Source: Mugil cephalus
Lineage: Eukaryota > Chordata > Actinopteri > Mugiliformes > Mugilidae
DNA length: 64,000 nucleotides
Assembly: GCF_022458985.1 (NCBI RefSeq)
Contig: NC_061772.1
Span: 29,881,501 to 29,945,500 of the forward strand
Reading direction: 5' to 3'
The notes under the pieces were generated by a model. It was not told the DNA's origin. It saw only the letters and a list, made by a program, of their open reading frames with translations, and made no database searches. The stretch's first letter is position 1. Every line of letters starts with the position of its first letter. This document shows, in pieces, positions 47,478 through 58,656 of this stretch. Made by a program: the position numbers and the translations under genes.

Positions 47478-47774
47478 TGTAGCGATCTTACAGTAAGGTT
47501 CCCAATGTTTTAATGTTCATATTAGAGTTCTTTGTTTTCCCACAGTCTGTGAACGTGTTGTAATGAGTGTGAGAGGGAGGGGGCATGGGAGCGAAGGAGA
47601 GGGGGAGTGCCTGAGTGTGAGTGAATGGAGCCCGACTGAAGAGTGAAGTTGAAGTTTGAGATTGTGCTTGTTCGTGTTGTTGTTTTGGCGTGGTTACGGC
47701 CGACAGTAACCAAGATGTTCTGCAATAAAGGCAAGTTTGTTTAATAACGCCTCATTTTTGTCACGAAAGCTACA
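47478..47774 (+). repeat. 5' LTR of a Ty3/Gypsy-type element (candidate)
   Basis: The candidate LTR runs from TGTAGCG to GCTACA, i.e. TG...CA with the short inverted ends TGTAG/CTACA. An AATAAA signal sits at about 47723-47728. The bases right after it, TTGGTAAAGT, could be the primer-binding site region, and gag starts 73 bases later. No second LTR copy is found in the window, so the assignment rests on structure and position only. Confidence 0.55.
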
Positions 47775-47847
47775 TTGGTAAAGTAAAACCGCCGAAGTTT
47801 GACTGGCTAACCTCCGCTAGAGCGGCTACCCCGGACCTGGCAAATTC

Positions 47848-48970
47848 ATGGCAGAACAGCGGAAAATGACCGGAGCTCGCCCGAAAATCAAAGAGGAGCC
47901 GATGGACAAGGCTAATGCCGGTATGTCAGGGCATGAGGTGGAGTTTCACCGTGCTTCAGAGCATATTGTTCACATAAAGCAGTCAGCTAGGAGGCTGGCT
48001 AGAGAGGCTGGTCTCGGCTCGGAAAGCGCGGAAGAGCGCGCCGGCGGGAGAACGCGCACGGCGAGTGCCGCAGAGCTGAATGTAAACAAAGATGGCGGCG
48101 CCCGCTATAACCAGGTTCAAGTGAAGATGCCGAAATACACCGGTAGGCGGACTGGGAGAGCTTCCACGCCCAATTTGAACTCTTAGCAAGGACTGCAGGC
48201 TGGTCAGAGGACATCAATGCGCTCCAGCTGGCCCTGTGCCTTACAGATGAAGCTTTGTCATGGTTGTTGCTGCTTTGCCCAGCTGAAAGAGAGGACTATG
48301 GAGCTTTAGTGGGAACTCTGCAGCACCGTTTTGGACAATGCAACCAGCCTGGTGCTCTGCTCTCAGAACTGTGAAACAGGAAGAGGCAGGCCGGGGAGCT
48401 GCTCCGGGCATTGGCTAATGACATTGAAACCCTGACAAGCAGAGCGTATGCAAACATGTCCCCTGAAGTGAAGAGTGAACTGGCCAGGGACCAGTTCATC
48501 AGGGCCATAACTCCCAGGGAGCTGCGCTTACAGACACAACTAGCGCGCCCCCTCTGCAAGAGGCACTGGAGCTGGCCTTGGAAAGAGAGTTCATCGGAGA
48601 CACCACAAGTAATGGCATCGGTGGCGACCCTGTGGTGAGAACTGCGGTGCAGGAGGGCCCAGACCAAGCGAAGCCGGCATGGGCAGATGAGCTGACTGAA
48701 TTGATCCGTGCTGCATCACCGCAATCGCCGCGCAGCAACAACCATCCTCGTCGAGGCCCTCCTGTGTGTTGGGTGTGTGGTCAGTCCGGCCATATCAGCG
48801 TGAGGTGCCCAAGCAGGCTGGTGTCCAGGGAAACACTCCGGGGTCTGTGTAGACGGGACGACACAGACCCCTGTCCCTGTGTCCCACCATGCTTGGTTGC
48901 CTCGGGACGGAGCCCAACTGTACAGACGGGGGAGTGGGGCTCCACTTCCCCCAGAAGCAGATGACATCAC
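47848..48970 (+). pseudogene. Ty3/Gypsy-type gag, frameshifted, with CCHC knuckle
   Basis: ATG at 47848 opens MAEQRKMTGARPKIKEEPMD. The frame shifts near 48145, after KMPKYTG, and continues as 'WESFHAQFELLARTAGWSED', a capsid-like 'FxxQFxxLAxxxGW' segment. There are further interruptions at about 48372 and 48565. A zinc knuckle CWVCGQSGHISVRC (C-x2-C-x4-H-x4-C) lies at 48767-48808. This is the structural protein of an LTR retrotransposon, now dead. Confidence 0.8.
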
Positions 48971-48989
48971 CGAGGCTGCGAGAGTGGTG

Positions 48990-49260
48990 GGCTGGACCCA
49001 CATGGGGGATTTCTGCCATGTCCCCATCACCCTGGCGGGGGCCCCATGTATAGCTCTCGTCGACACCGGCTCCACGGCAACACTGATGAGACCCAACCTT
49101 GTTCCAGCGGGGATACAGCTGGAACCTACTGTGGTGAAGCTGCGTTCAGTGACTGGTGAGCTAGCCCCTATGCTTGGAAGAGGGGTGGTCGCTATACAAG
49201 TGGGAGGGCTCTCAGTGAACTTTAAAGTGTGGGTTGCAGCAGTGCAGTTGTGCCCCCCCC
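48990..49260 (+). pseudogene. Ty3/Gypsy-type aspartic protease region
   Basis: The frame encodes 'DFCHVPITLAGAPCIALVDT' with GSTATLM. The catalytic DTGS is at about 49062-49073, and a second conserved region 'GVVAIQVGGLSVNFKVWVA' follows. It precedes the reverse transcriptase with a frame change near 49250-49300. Confidence 0.8.
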
Positions 49261-49499
49261 ACAAGGCCCCTGGGCCACACCCACCAACCTCACGAGCAGC
49301 AGAGGAACGTCAGGGGCCGGACCCTCAGCCCCAAGCTTTTTCCCCTACGCCCCTTTCCCCCACATCCTGTACCCCAGCTGTTGAGCAGTCTCCCGCCCCT
49401 GACCAGCAGCCCACAGCAGGTGAGGAGGACAGACTGGCAGCAGTACGAGAGATATGGAGGTGCAGCTGTGATAACGTGGAGCCCAGGGCAGCAGCAGGA

Positions 49500-50690
49500 G
49501 TTGTGGCAGTTATTGCTGGGCTTTAGGGACATTTTTGCTCTAACAGAAGAGGAGGTGGGCCTGACACACTTGGTGCAGCACGAAATTGATACCAGCAATG
49601 CGCGGCCCATCAAAACACGCCCCCGCCGCCTTCCCATAAGGCACCAAGCTGCTGCAGACAGTGCTATTGACGAGATGCTGAAGACTGGCATCATCGAGCC
49701 ATCTGACAGCCCATGGGCCTCGGGGGTTGTGATGGTCAATAAGAAGAAGAGTCCAAAGAGGTTCTGTGTCGACTACAGGCCCCTAAACAGTGTGACCAAG
49801 AAAGACTCGTACCCGCTGCCCCGCATCGACGAATCTCTGGACTTGGTGTCCAGCTCATCTTGGTTTTCCTCCTTAGACCTTCGCAGTGGATATTGGCAGG
49901 TGCCCCTCAGCCAGACCAAAGACTGCTTTCTGTACCGGCAGAGGGTTGTGGCAGTTCTGAGTCCTCTGCTTTGGCCTGTGCAATACCCCTGCCACGTTTG
50001 AACGGCTGATGGAGAAGGTGCTGAGTGTCTGGTCTACTTGGACGACATACTGGTCCACGGGGACTCTTTCCATGCAGCCTTGACGACCCTGCGATGGGTT
50101 CTACAGAGGATTTTTGCGGCTGGCCTAAAGCTTCACCCAGACAAGTGCTGCTTCATGAGGAGAGAGTTGGAGTTTCTGGGGCACAGGGTTGGGGTAGAGG
50201 GCATTAGCACATTACAGGAGAAGGTGCAAGCAGTGAGAGACTGGCCGGTCCCCACTAACTTGCGTGAGCTGAAGAGCTTCATTGGACTGGCATCTTACTA
50301 CAGGCCGTTTGTGCGCAGCTTCTCTTGCATAGCTGCACCCCTGTTGTGCCTGCAGCAGAAAGACAGTGATTTTTCTTGGACTCCTGAGTGCGAGCAGGCC
50401 TCTAGCTCTTTGAAGAAGGCCTTGACAGAGTCTCTGATCCTCACCCCCCCAGACCCTGACCTGCCATTCGTCTTAGACACAGACGCCAGTGATGTTGGGA
50501 TGGGGGCGGTGCTGAGTCGGTGCTGAGGGGAAGAAAGTGGTGACGAACTGTCCACTCTGCCCTACAGTGGTTAATGTCCTTCAAAGAGCCGGAAGGGCAG
50601 ATTCCACGCTGGCTGGAAGGACTGGCTCCGTATGTGTTTCAGGTGGAGTACAGGGCTGGAGCTCGCCACGCAAATGCTGATGCAATATAT
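49500..50690 (+). pseudogene. Ty3/Gypsy-type reverse transcriptase and truncated RNase H
   Basis: From about 49575 the frame reads 'HEIDTSNARPIKTRPRRLPI', then 'SPWASGVVMVNKKKSPKRFC' with VDYRPLN, and 'WFSSLDLRSGYWQVPLSQTK'. A shift occurs near 49930. The active-site box is VYLDDILV at about 50032-50055, followed by the connection domain 'FLGHRVG...LRELKSFIGLASYYRPF'. RNase H begins FVLDTDASDVGMGAVLS, then about 50530 jumps to WLMSFKEPEGQIPRWLEGL and 'EYRAGARHANADA', so the middle of RNase H is deleted. No integrase and no 3' LTR follow. Confidence 0.92.
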
Positions 50691-50900
50691 ATCTATGACT
50701 AACACTGGCAGACGCCACGTGAAGACGCCGCCGCCATCGGCCATACTTTTGTCATCATAGTTAGCTAACATTTCAATTGACGACATGCTAGCGGATTGGT
50801 TATGTCGACTGAGTAAAATCAGAGGCATGGTGGTAAATAAAGCTAATACTACTAAGCTTCAGTTTGATACTTGCCTTCTGCCTTCGTCCTTCCTCCAGCC
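50691..50900. other. Junction between the Gypsy remnant and the Tx1 LINE
   Basis: Gypsy similarity ends near 50690 and the LINE 5' region becomes plausible after about 50900. Nothing else recognised. Confidence 0.4.
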
Positions 50901-51263
50901 TCGACATTAGCTGCTGTTTGCTCCAAGTTTCTGTGACCAAACGGGAACAGCCGCGTGGTGGTTGTTGACCTTGTTAAGCGTAACGTCAAAGACGGATGTT
51001 CAGTGTCCCAACAACCAATGGCATGTCTTCTTCTTATTCTTGTTCTTGTCCTTCTTCTTCTTCTTCTTCTTCTGTGTGGGAGGAGTGAGAGTGGAGGAGC
51101 TGAGAGTTTGAGAGATTTTTCTTTCTTTCTTTGCTTTTTCTATCCTTTGTTTTTTGATTTATTGTTAGTTGCGGTTGTTTTATGTGTTAAGTGTTTTGTT
51201 GGTTTACTTTAAGTTTATAGTTGTTTTGTGTGTTTCTGCTGGCCAGGCTTTGTCTTGGCCAGC

Positions 51264-52486
51264 ATGGCCTCTAGTAGCTTCACCAAGCTGTCACGGAAGC
51301 ATGACATCAAAGTTGGTGCCGGCTCTCCGTGCAGCGTGGAGGAGGTGGCGTTGGCAGTGGGGGAGATCATTGGGCACAGTTCTGTGAAGTCTGCTGCTCG
51401 TATGAACAAGGCAGTGGTTTTGTTTTTGGAGAAGGTGGAGCAGGTGAATGTGGTGGTGGAGAAAGGGATCACTGGAAATGGGCTGTTTGAGCCGGTGTTA
51501 CCCTTGACACAGCCCACGTTGAGGAATACACTATCTAACGTGCCTCCATTCATCAGTGATGAGTTTCTGATCAGAGAGCTGTCTCGCCGTGGGAAGGTAA
51601 TGTTCCTGATTACAAAAGTTTTGTTGGGTTGTAAGTCACCGCTGCTTAAACATGTTGTGTCTCACCGCCGGCAGCTTTACATGATATTGAACAACAAGTT
51701 GGAAGACTTTAATTACAGCTTTACCATGCAAGTGGATTTGATTACACGCTGTTTGCTACATCTTCTCTAATGAGATGTTTCGACTGTGGTGAAGAAGGAC
51801 ATATTATTAAGGCCTGTCCTTACCGGGCCGGCCCGGCCCACTGTGCAGCCAGTTCCTGTGGTGCGGCGATGCAGCCAAGGTGCTGCGGGGGTGGATGGGG
51901 CTGTAGACGGCTCGGGTCAGTCGGTGCGGTTGTTGAGCAGGGAGAAGACAAAGAACAAAGCCGGGATGGTGATTGTGCTTAGGTGAGGGAGAGTGGAGCA
52001 GGTGAGGATATGGTAACTGAGGTGATGGGTGAGGTTGTAGAAGCTAAACTGTGTGAAGCAGGTGAATTGGGTGAGGAGATGGGTGAGGGGACAGGTGAGC
52101 TGGGTGATGTGATTGGTCAGAAGGCAGTTGATGTGAGTGTTCAGGAGATGGGTGAGGGGACAGGTGGGGAGACAGGTGAGTTGTGTGAGGTTGGTGCAGC
52201 TGCTGGGACTGGCGATGTGGTGAAGCGGTGCCGTAAACGTAAGAATGTGGTGAATGCTGCTGTCGGCGCAGAAGCTGGTCGACTAGAGACGAAGCCGAGC
52301 GCTGCAGACAGCAGAGACAGTGAAGGCTGTCTGTCTGACTGTAGTGACCTGTCTCTTTCACAGGTAGCTGCTAGTCAGGACCACAAGTTGTATTCTAGTC
52401 AAATGTTTAAAATGTTCCTACAGATGACTAAAGGCATAAAACGCCTGAATGTAGAGCAGCATTTTACAACTCAGCCAGACATGTGA
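51264..52486 (+). pseudogene. Tx1-type (L1 superfamily) LINE, ORF1 with CCHC knuckle
   Basis: ATG at 51264 opens MASSSFTKLSRKHDIKVGAG. A frameshift near 51735 interrupts it; the other frame continues 'YTLFATSSLMRCFDCGEEGH' with IIKACP, a CCHC knuckle (C-x2-C-x4-H-x4-C) at about 51776-51817. A second part, 51983-52486, is Glu/Gly-rich with repeated 'GEGTGE' and ends in a 'SxLSxCSDLSLSQ' stretch. Layout and knuckle fit ORF1 of fish Tx1-like LINEs. A (CTT)n run lies just upstream (51052-51072). Confidence 0.75.
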
Positions 52487-52629
52487 TTAAGAAAAGAGCT
52501 TCATCAGATCTCACTGACCAGGAAATACATAGACTAAAAAAAAATAATGACGAAAGTGAGAAAGCAACTCAGGTTTTAATGATTTATTTTTATTTTTTTA
52601 CTGTCATGTTTTTATTTTTAACTTTTCCT

Positions 52630-55600
52630 TTAGAGTGGGGACGTTAAATGTAAACGGTGCCAGAGAAGGAAAAAAAAGGGCACTGGTTTTTGACACAGCA
52701 AGGTTGAAAAATATTGATGTTTTGTTTTTACAGGAAACGCATAGTGATGAAAGCAAAGAGGCGGACTGGAACAGAGAGTGGGAAGAACAGGTAGCTTTGA
52801 GCCATAACTCCTCCCTCAGTGGTGGGGTGGGCTTCCTGTTCTCCAGAGCTTTTACTCCATTATCTCTGGAGGTCGAGCCCGTTGTAAAGGGGAGGTGTCT
52901 TTTAGCAAAAGTACAATTTGAGCATCACACTCTGGTTTTTATAAATTTTTATAAATTAATTGTACTGAGTGCGAGTTTTTAGATCGCAACCATGCAGAGC
53001 CTCGTCCAGCCTCCCAACACGCTCTGAAGCAGCTGGTTTATTCTCATGGCCTTGTGGATGTGTGGAGAAGGATGAACTCAGACTGCAGACAATACACATG
53101 GTCCCATCTAAGAGAGGACAGGATCTCTTTAGCTAGACTTGATCGTTTTTATTGTTTTAAGCACCATTTTAATGTTTTTAAGTTTTGTAATCACTCTTTA
53201 GTTTTATTTCAACTTACTATAAAGAATATTCGACCTAAGAGTACATACTGCCATTTTAATTCAGTTTTAATTTTTGATAGAGGTTTTAGTGAGGTTTTAA
53301 GTTGTTTTTGGACCGCATTTAGAAACAGGAAAGCTGATTTCACATGTCTTAGACATTGGTGGGACCATGGCAAAACTGAGATAAAGCTCTTGTGTCAGCA
53401 GTATAGCCTCAATGTCTCACGTGACACCTGTTGATCTATTAAATACCTGGAGACTGAGATTGTGGCACTATAAACAATGAGTGCTTCCACGGAAAATCAG
53501 GGATATATTGAAATCCTCAGGTCTAAAAAAATGGCCTTAGCCAACCTGTTGGATATGAAGGTACAGGTTGCACTGGTCCGTTCCCGGGTCCAAAACATTA
53601 GTGCGATGTATGTTCCTTCTAGCTTCTTTTTTTTTGGCCTGGAAAAAAAGCATGGACAGACAAAGATGATCCACTCTTTGCTCTCTGACACAGGGCAGGA
53701 ACTCATTGAGCCAGGTCAGATACGAAGGCGTGCTGTGGATTTTTACTCATCGCTCTATACCAGTGAGTATGATGAGGTGCACGAGTCACTGTACGAGGGG
53801 TTCTGTGGTGAGCTACTTCAGGTCTCAGAGGAGACAAATGCACAGCTGGACCGGCCACTGCAGATGGAGGAGCTGCATGCCGCCCTGCAGAGTTTGCAGG
53901 GACAGAAGGCTCCTGGTATTGATGGCCTGACTGTAGAATTTTATAAAGCCTTCTGGCAGATTTTATCACCTGACTTTTTAGATGTTCTTAATGAGAGCCT
54001 GACCTGTGGTTCTCTGCCGTTGTCCTGCCGAAGGGCTGTCGTAACTCTTCTGCCTTGCGCCCTGTGTCACTTCTATGTACGGATTATAAAGTTCTGTCAC
54101 AGGCTTTAGCTAACAGGCTGAGAGAAGCTATGGAACAAGTCATCTACCGGGATCAAACCTACTGCGTACCTGGCAGGTCCATGGTAGACAATGTCTACCT
54201 AATTCGGGATGTTTTGGAGGTCTCCAGCTCATTGGGTATAAATACTGCTCTCATTTCGTTAGATCAGGAAAAGGCATTTGACCGTGTTGAGCACAACTTC
54301 CTCTGGAAAACCCTAAAGAAGTTAGGGAGAAGTTCGGGTTCAGCGCTGGTTTCATTGCCAGGATCCGGGGGTTATATAGTGACATTGAGAGTAAACTGAA
54401 GTTCAATGGCAGTCTGTGTTCTCCTTTTAGAGTGCATAGAGGCATTCAGCAGGGCTGTGCTCTGTCTGGGATGCTCTATGCACTCTCCCTGGAACCCCTC
54501 CTCTGTAAAATTCGCACAAGCATTGATGGCCTGGTTTTACCTGGTTCTAGAGAAAATGTCATTCTATCTGCCTATGTGGATGATGTTGTTTTGCTGTTGG
54601 CAGATGGCATGATGGTCTTCCAGTTCTTCCGCAGAATCTGTCATGGAGGACAGACGAGTTCAAGTATTTTGGTGTCTTCCTCGCAGTGAGGTGGTGACCG
54701 GAAGGAACTGGGAGGGCGTTATAGAAAAAAAAGAAGGTAAACCTAAAAAATGGAAGTGGCTGCTCCCTCAGATGTTGTATAGAGGTAGAGTTCTTGTGCT
54801 GAATAATCTTGTGGCCTCAATAATCTGGTACCGTCTGGCCTGTATGGATCCTCCAACTGCAAACAAAACTTGTTAATTTGTTTTGGGATGGTATGCATTG
54901 GGTGCCACAGGGGCTGTTGTTTTTACCCGGAGAGGAGGGGGGGGGGGGGGGGGATGCAGGGCCTCATCCATTTGGCCAGCAGAACTGCCACCTTCAGATT
55001 ACAGTTCATCCAGAGATTTTTGACACGGCAGGCAGATTTGGTGTAGAGAGATGTGGCCAGCTGCATTTTCAGGCGTGTGAGTAACTTGGGACTGGATGCT
55101 GCTCTGTTTTTAATTGATTCCAAATTTTTAAGGTTACATGGGTTACCTCCGTTTATCAGGGTGTTTTTAAGTCATGGGCCTTGTTTGGGTGCAATTCAGG
55201 GAAAAGCTCTACCTCTCTTTTCTGGTTGCTGAAAGAGCCGTTGGAGCCCAGGCGGAGCCACACCTGAGCTGATGGCAGCGCTGTGCCGGACCACAGCAGC
55301 TGGTAGACGCTGTGGGGCCGGCGTTGGCTGATTCCCAGGCTGTGGCCCGTTTACTGGGCATCCACTCCACCAGGGTGGCTCAGAAGGTCCTGGAGCTCTG
55401 GAGGCAGAGGCTCTCTGGACAGGAGAGAAGCCGCCTCATGGCCTACAATCAGGGAACTGAACCTGACAACACTGATACATTTCCAGAGCTTCATATAAGT
55501 CCTCAGTTTGGAGAGCTGGACGGACCTCTCCTCCAGGACCCTCAGGTACTCAATCTGTACACAGTCAACAGGAAAATCATGTACCAGAACTGTGTAAAAG

Positions 55601-56157
55601 TCATCAACAAGAAGGGACTGTGCAACAGGGCGCCCACGGCGTGGACTCGCAGGCTGGAGGAAGATGGAGCGGGTCCGCAGTGAAGAGTGATCTACAAGCC
55701 TCCCCTCAGGAAGAGAACAGCCGACCTCCAGTGGAGGATTCTGCACGGTGCCATCGCCTCAAACGCTTTTATTTCTGTCTTCAACCCAGCTGTGTCTGAT
55801 CAGTGTCCCTTCTATGGCATGAGACAGTTTATCATGTTTTTAGTGAGTGTAAGAGGCTGTCAGTGCTCTTCACTCTTTTAACGACTGTTTTTAGTTTTTT
55901 TGGTCAAACTTTAAGTAAAACAACTTTTATTTATGGTGCACGTTACAAGAGAACAAACCAGAAAAAGTGTCAGCTCCTAAATTTTATTTCCGGTGAAGCC
56001 AAGTTGGCGATTTTTGTGTCCAGACGGAATAAAGTGGAGGATAAAGCAGGTCAGGAGGCAGTTTCAGTGTGGTGCTGTAACACCAGATGTAGACTGAGGT
56101 TAGAGTTCAGTTTTTATAAAATGTGTAATAATTTGGATTATTTTAAAGACTTTTAGT
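52630..56157 (+). pseudogene. Tx1-type LINE, ORF2 (endonuclease, reverse transcriptase), frameshifted
   Basis: The endonuclease opens TLNVNGAREGKKRALVFDTA and includes 'VLFLQETHSDE' and 'SLSGGVGFLFSRAF'; an internal deletion follows 52960, and 'ISLARLDRFYCFKHHFNVFK' closes it. The reverse transcriptase reads 'GQKAPGIDGLTVEFYKAFWQ', 'LANRLREAMEQVIYRDQTYC', 'ISLDQEKAFDRVEHNFLW', 'HRGIQQGCALSGMLYALSLE' and YVDD at 54573-54584. The C-terminal region with DQCPFYG and 'FLVSVRGC' near 55800-55860 is a degraded cysteine cluster. At least five shifts or stops break it, and a 17-G run lies at 54937-54953. It ends at 56157 and the 3' tail may be the AAT repeat near 56266-56277. Confidence 0.9.
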
Positions 56158-56654
56158 GTTATAATGCTGCCTTGTGTACTGTTGTTGGTGAAGAGCTGTA
56201 TTTTGCAGAAGGCAACTTCTTCAACCATTTCTGTCAACCAACCCAAACGGGACCCGCGCTTTTCAATAATAATAATAAGTCTTAGACGTTGTGATTTACA
56301 TTGGATTGTGTATATATATACAGTAGCCTACAGTGTTCAATAGTTATTTTACTATTAATTTCTCAGTAATTTCAAATGATTATTTAAACTTTTTTTTTTA
56401 GAATTTTAAAGTTGAATTGTACAGTTTATTCCATTAAATAACAGACAAATATTTGTATAATTATGATACATTTGTGAACATATTTTAACAATAAATATCT
56501 GTATTTCTAATTTTTTTGGTAAAAGAATAGAAATATTGTGTTTTCACACGTGTTTTCACAGTTACAGTGATTTCATGTTATTTTAAAATCAGTCTCTTTT
56601 TGTAAATGAAATAAACAATCTGTAAAATAAACAGTAAAGTTCTTTTGACTGTTT

Positions 56655-56860
56655 GACTGTTTTTCAAGATTTATGTTTACATATAGCACATTAATGTGAG
56701 CAATGACTAGTGATGATGAGATCTGCTCAAACATTGTGTCTAATGAATAGAATGTAATAGAAATCAACACTCGAGCTGCTGTTAGTTAATGTTTTACATC
56801 AGTGTCTCAAATGTAGATGGATAAAACATGTCCAAGTGAAAATGTAGAAGATATTTATTT
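56655..56860. repeat. Third copy of the VLIG unit 3'-flank block
   Basis: Closely matches 40015-40205 and 26346-26520, with 'aacattgtgtctaatgaata' and 'gttaatgttttacatcagtg' as landmarks. No VLIG coding sequence lies to its left; the Tx1 LINE is there instead. Confidence 0.8.
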
Positions 56861-57286
56861 AATATATATCTTATATATGGTACAGTGCAAATGTTTTAGG
56901 CAGGTGTAACAAAATGCTGTGTTAATATGGAAATGTTAATAGTTTGTTTTCATCAGTTAATAAAATGCAGCATGAACAGACCTTCCATACTTTGCATAGT
57001 TGAGTCTCTTGGCCTGGTTTCCATGTCAGACGGATGGATTTTTGGTTGCAATTTTTCCATGAAGACCACTTGTGGATCCACTTCCCTTTGAAATCCTCAA
57101 ATTTCAAATAATGTTGATGTGTTTTTCACCTGTTGCACTAAATTTCCTTGGTCGATCACTGCGTCTACGATCCTACTAAATACCTAAGTGTACCTACCTA
57201 TAAGGATTGATGCTGGTTTGAAGGCAAAGGGTAGTAACACCAGATATTAATGTGACTTTGATTTTTCTTTTGTTTGCTCATTTTGC

Positions 57287-57315
57287 TTTTTTTTTTTTTT
57301 TTTTTTTTTTTTTTT
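57287..57315. repeat. Poly-T run
   Basis: 29 consecutive T, possibly the poly-A tail of a minus-strand retroposon. Confidence 0.9.
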
Positions 57316-57946
57316 GAATTGATAAAAATTAGCCACACATTATCATTATTTATATTTTTGAAAGCACTCTTACTTTGCATGGTTTACACCATCCTATGAC
57401 AATTCAATCTTTTGGACCTGGCATTCATTCATGTGGATGTTATTTATACATAAGACCAGACATCACCACCCCATAGCAATCACACTCCTTGATGGCTCAG
57501 CCATGGTACCAGACCCTTGTCCATTCTGTGATGAATCACCTACACAATATTAGAAAAGTGGTCATAGTGTTGAGCCTGATCTTTGTATTTAGTATTTAGC
57601 CATGAAAACTACTAAATACACACTAATATTTATTGATGGGCAATTGTTTAAATGGACAGTAAACAAGGGATGATAAGAGTCTCTAGTGTCATGGAAACTG
57701 TTCACATGAGTCACATGGTTTAGATGCTGCTTTAAACTACAATGATCTATTTAGGTAAATGTCATATGTTCTGTAGTATTATTGAGGGAACCCCAGTGAC
57801 CCCCTCATAGATAACAAGTAGGAATCAGATCTACACTGTGTATTTGTTACTCATTCTAGACTTTAAATGTTTGGTGCTTCATCTGTGCTGTGAACCCATC
57901 AGAAGATGTTGGATAAATCACATATAAAGACCAGAGTTCTGATTTC

Positions 57947-57952
57947 TTTATT
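57947..57952 (-). terminator. Likely polyadenylation signal of the rassf7-like gene
   Basis: AATAAA on the minus strand, about 545 bases after the rassf7 stop codon. The 3' UTR would cover about 57930-58497. An earlier AATAAA-like site cannot be excluded. Confidence 0.5.
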
Positions 57953-58497
57953 TACAAGAAACACACAGGGTAGAATGAAGCTTTGGCGTCCTCTGGTGGA
58001 GCAAAGACAAGCAGCTGCTTCACATGAGCTTTAATTGTGTTAAAACTAATACATGCATTGTGTTTAGATACAAAAAATAACAAATATATAATACGAATTG
58101 CATTGAACTCCAATACAGAATTAAAGTGACAGGTAGACAACGTTAAAGATTAATTTAGTTTTCACTGGCTCATCACACACATATACAGCAGAGTATGGAC
58201 GGTGTTAAAGGTTTCTGACTTATTCATCATGTTATTCTTCTAGTCCATGTCCTGCAGTCACAGTGCTCCTGCATTTTATTTTTATCTGAACTTCTTCAAA
58301 AGTGGATATTGTCTCTCTTACTTTAAGTTCACATTAAATACAGTTTCAGTCTGTTCTGCTGCATTTATTTCTTCATATGATCCGTGAGGATGAAACTTTC
58401 TTTCATTGACAGTTAAATCTTCTTCATATTTCATGTTTGACTTTTATAAATGGACGCTGCAGCGGAGGATCACGTGCAGGAACAGCATCTCGACTGA

Positions 58498-58656
58498 TTA
58501 CTCCATGATACCAGCGTTGCTGAGGTAAACTTCACCGATGGTCAGAGAGTTCATCTGGTCTGTGTATGGAGCTCCAGATCCAGTCTGCTGGATGAACTGC
58601 TGCAGGTTACACTGTCTCAGCTCCTTGTTCAGATCCTCGAGGGTCTCCCGTCTGTC
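58498..58656 (-). CDS. rassf7: RASSF7-like protein, last coding exon (residues 350-401)
   Basis: After a TCTTCCAG acceptor the exon encodes DRRETLEDLNKELRQCNLQQ, FIQQTGSGAPYTDQMNSLTI and GEVYLSNAGIME, then a TAA stop at 58500-58498. The motif LNxELRQCNLQQFIQQTG is the conserved C-terminal signature of RASSF7/8. Cys rather than Val in LRQCNLQ favours RASSF7 over RASSF8. Phase 0 matches the preceding exon. Confidence 0.9.
   Translation of the reverse strand, partial: DRRETLEDLNKELRQCNLQQFIQQTGSGAPYTDQMNSLTIGEVYLSNAGIME

Larger units (their letters stand above)
56281..57930. other. Intergenic DNA between the Tx1 LINE and rassf7
   Basis: AT-rich, no gene. It contains the VLIG-flank relic (separate entry) and a T29 run at 57287-57315. 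Confidence 0.6.
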
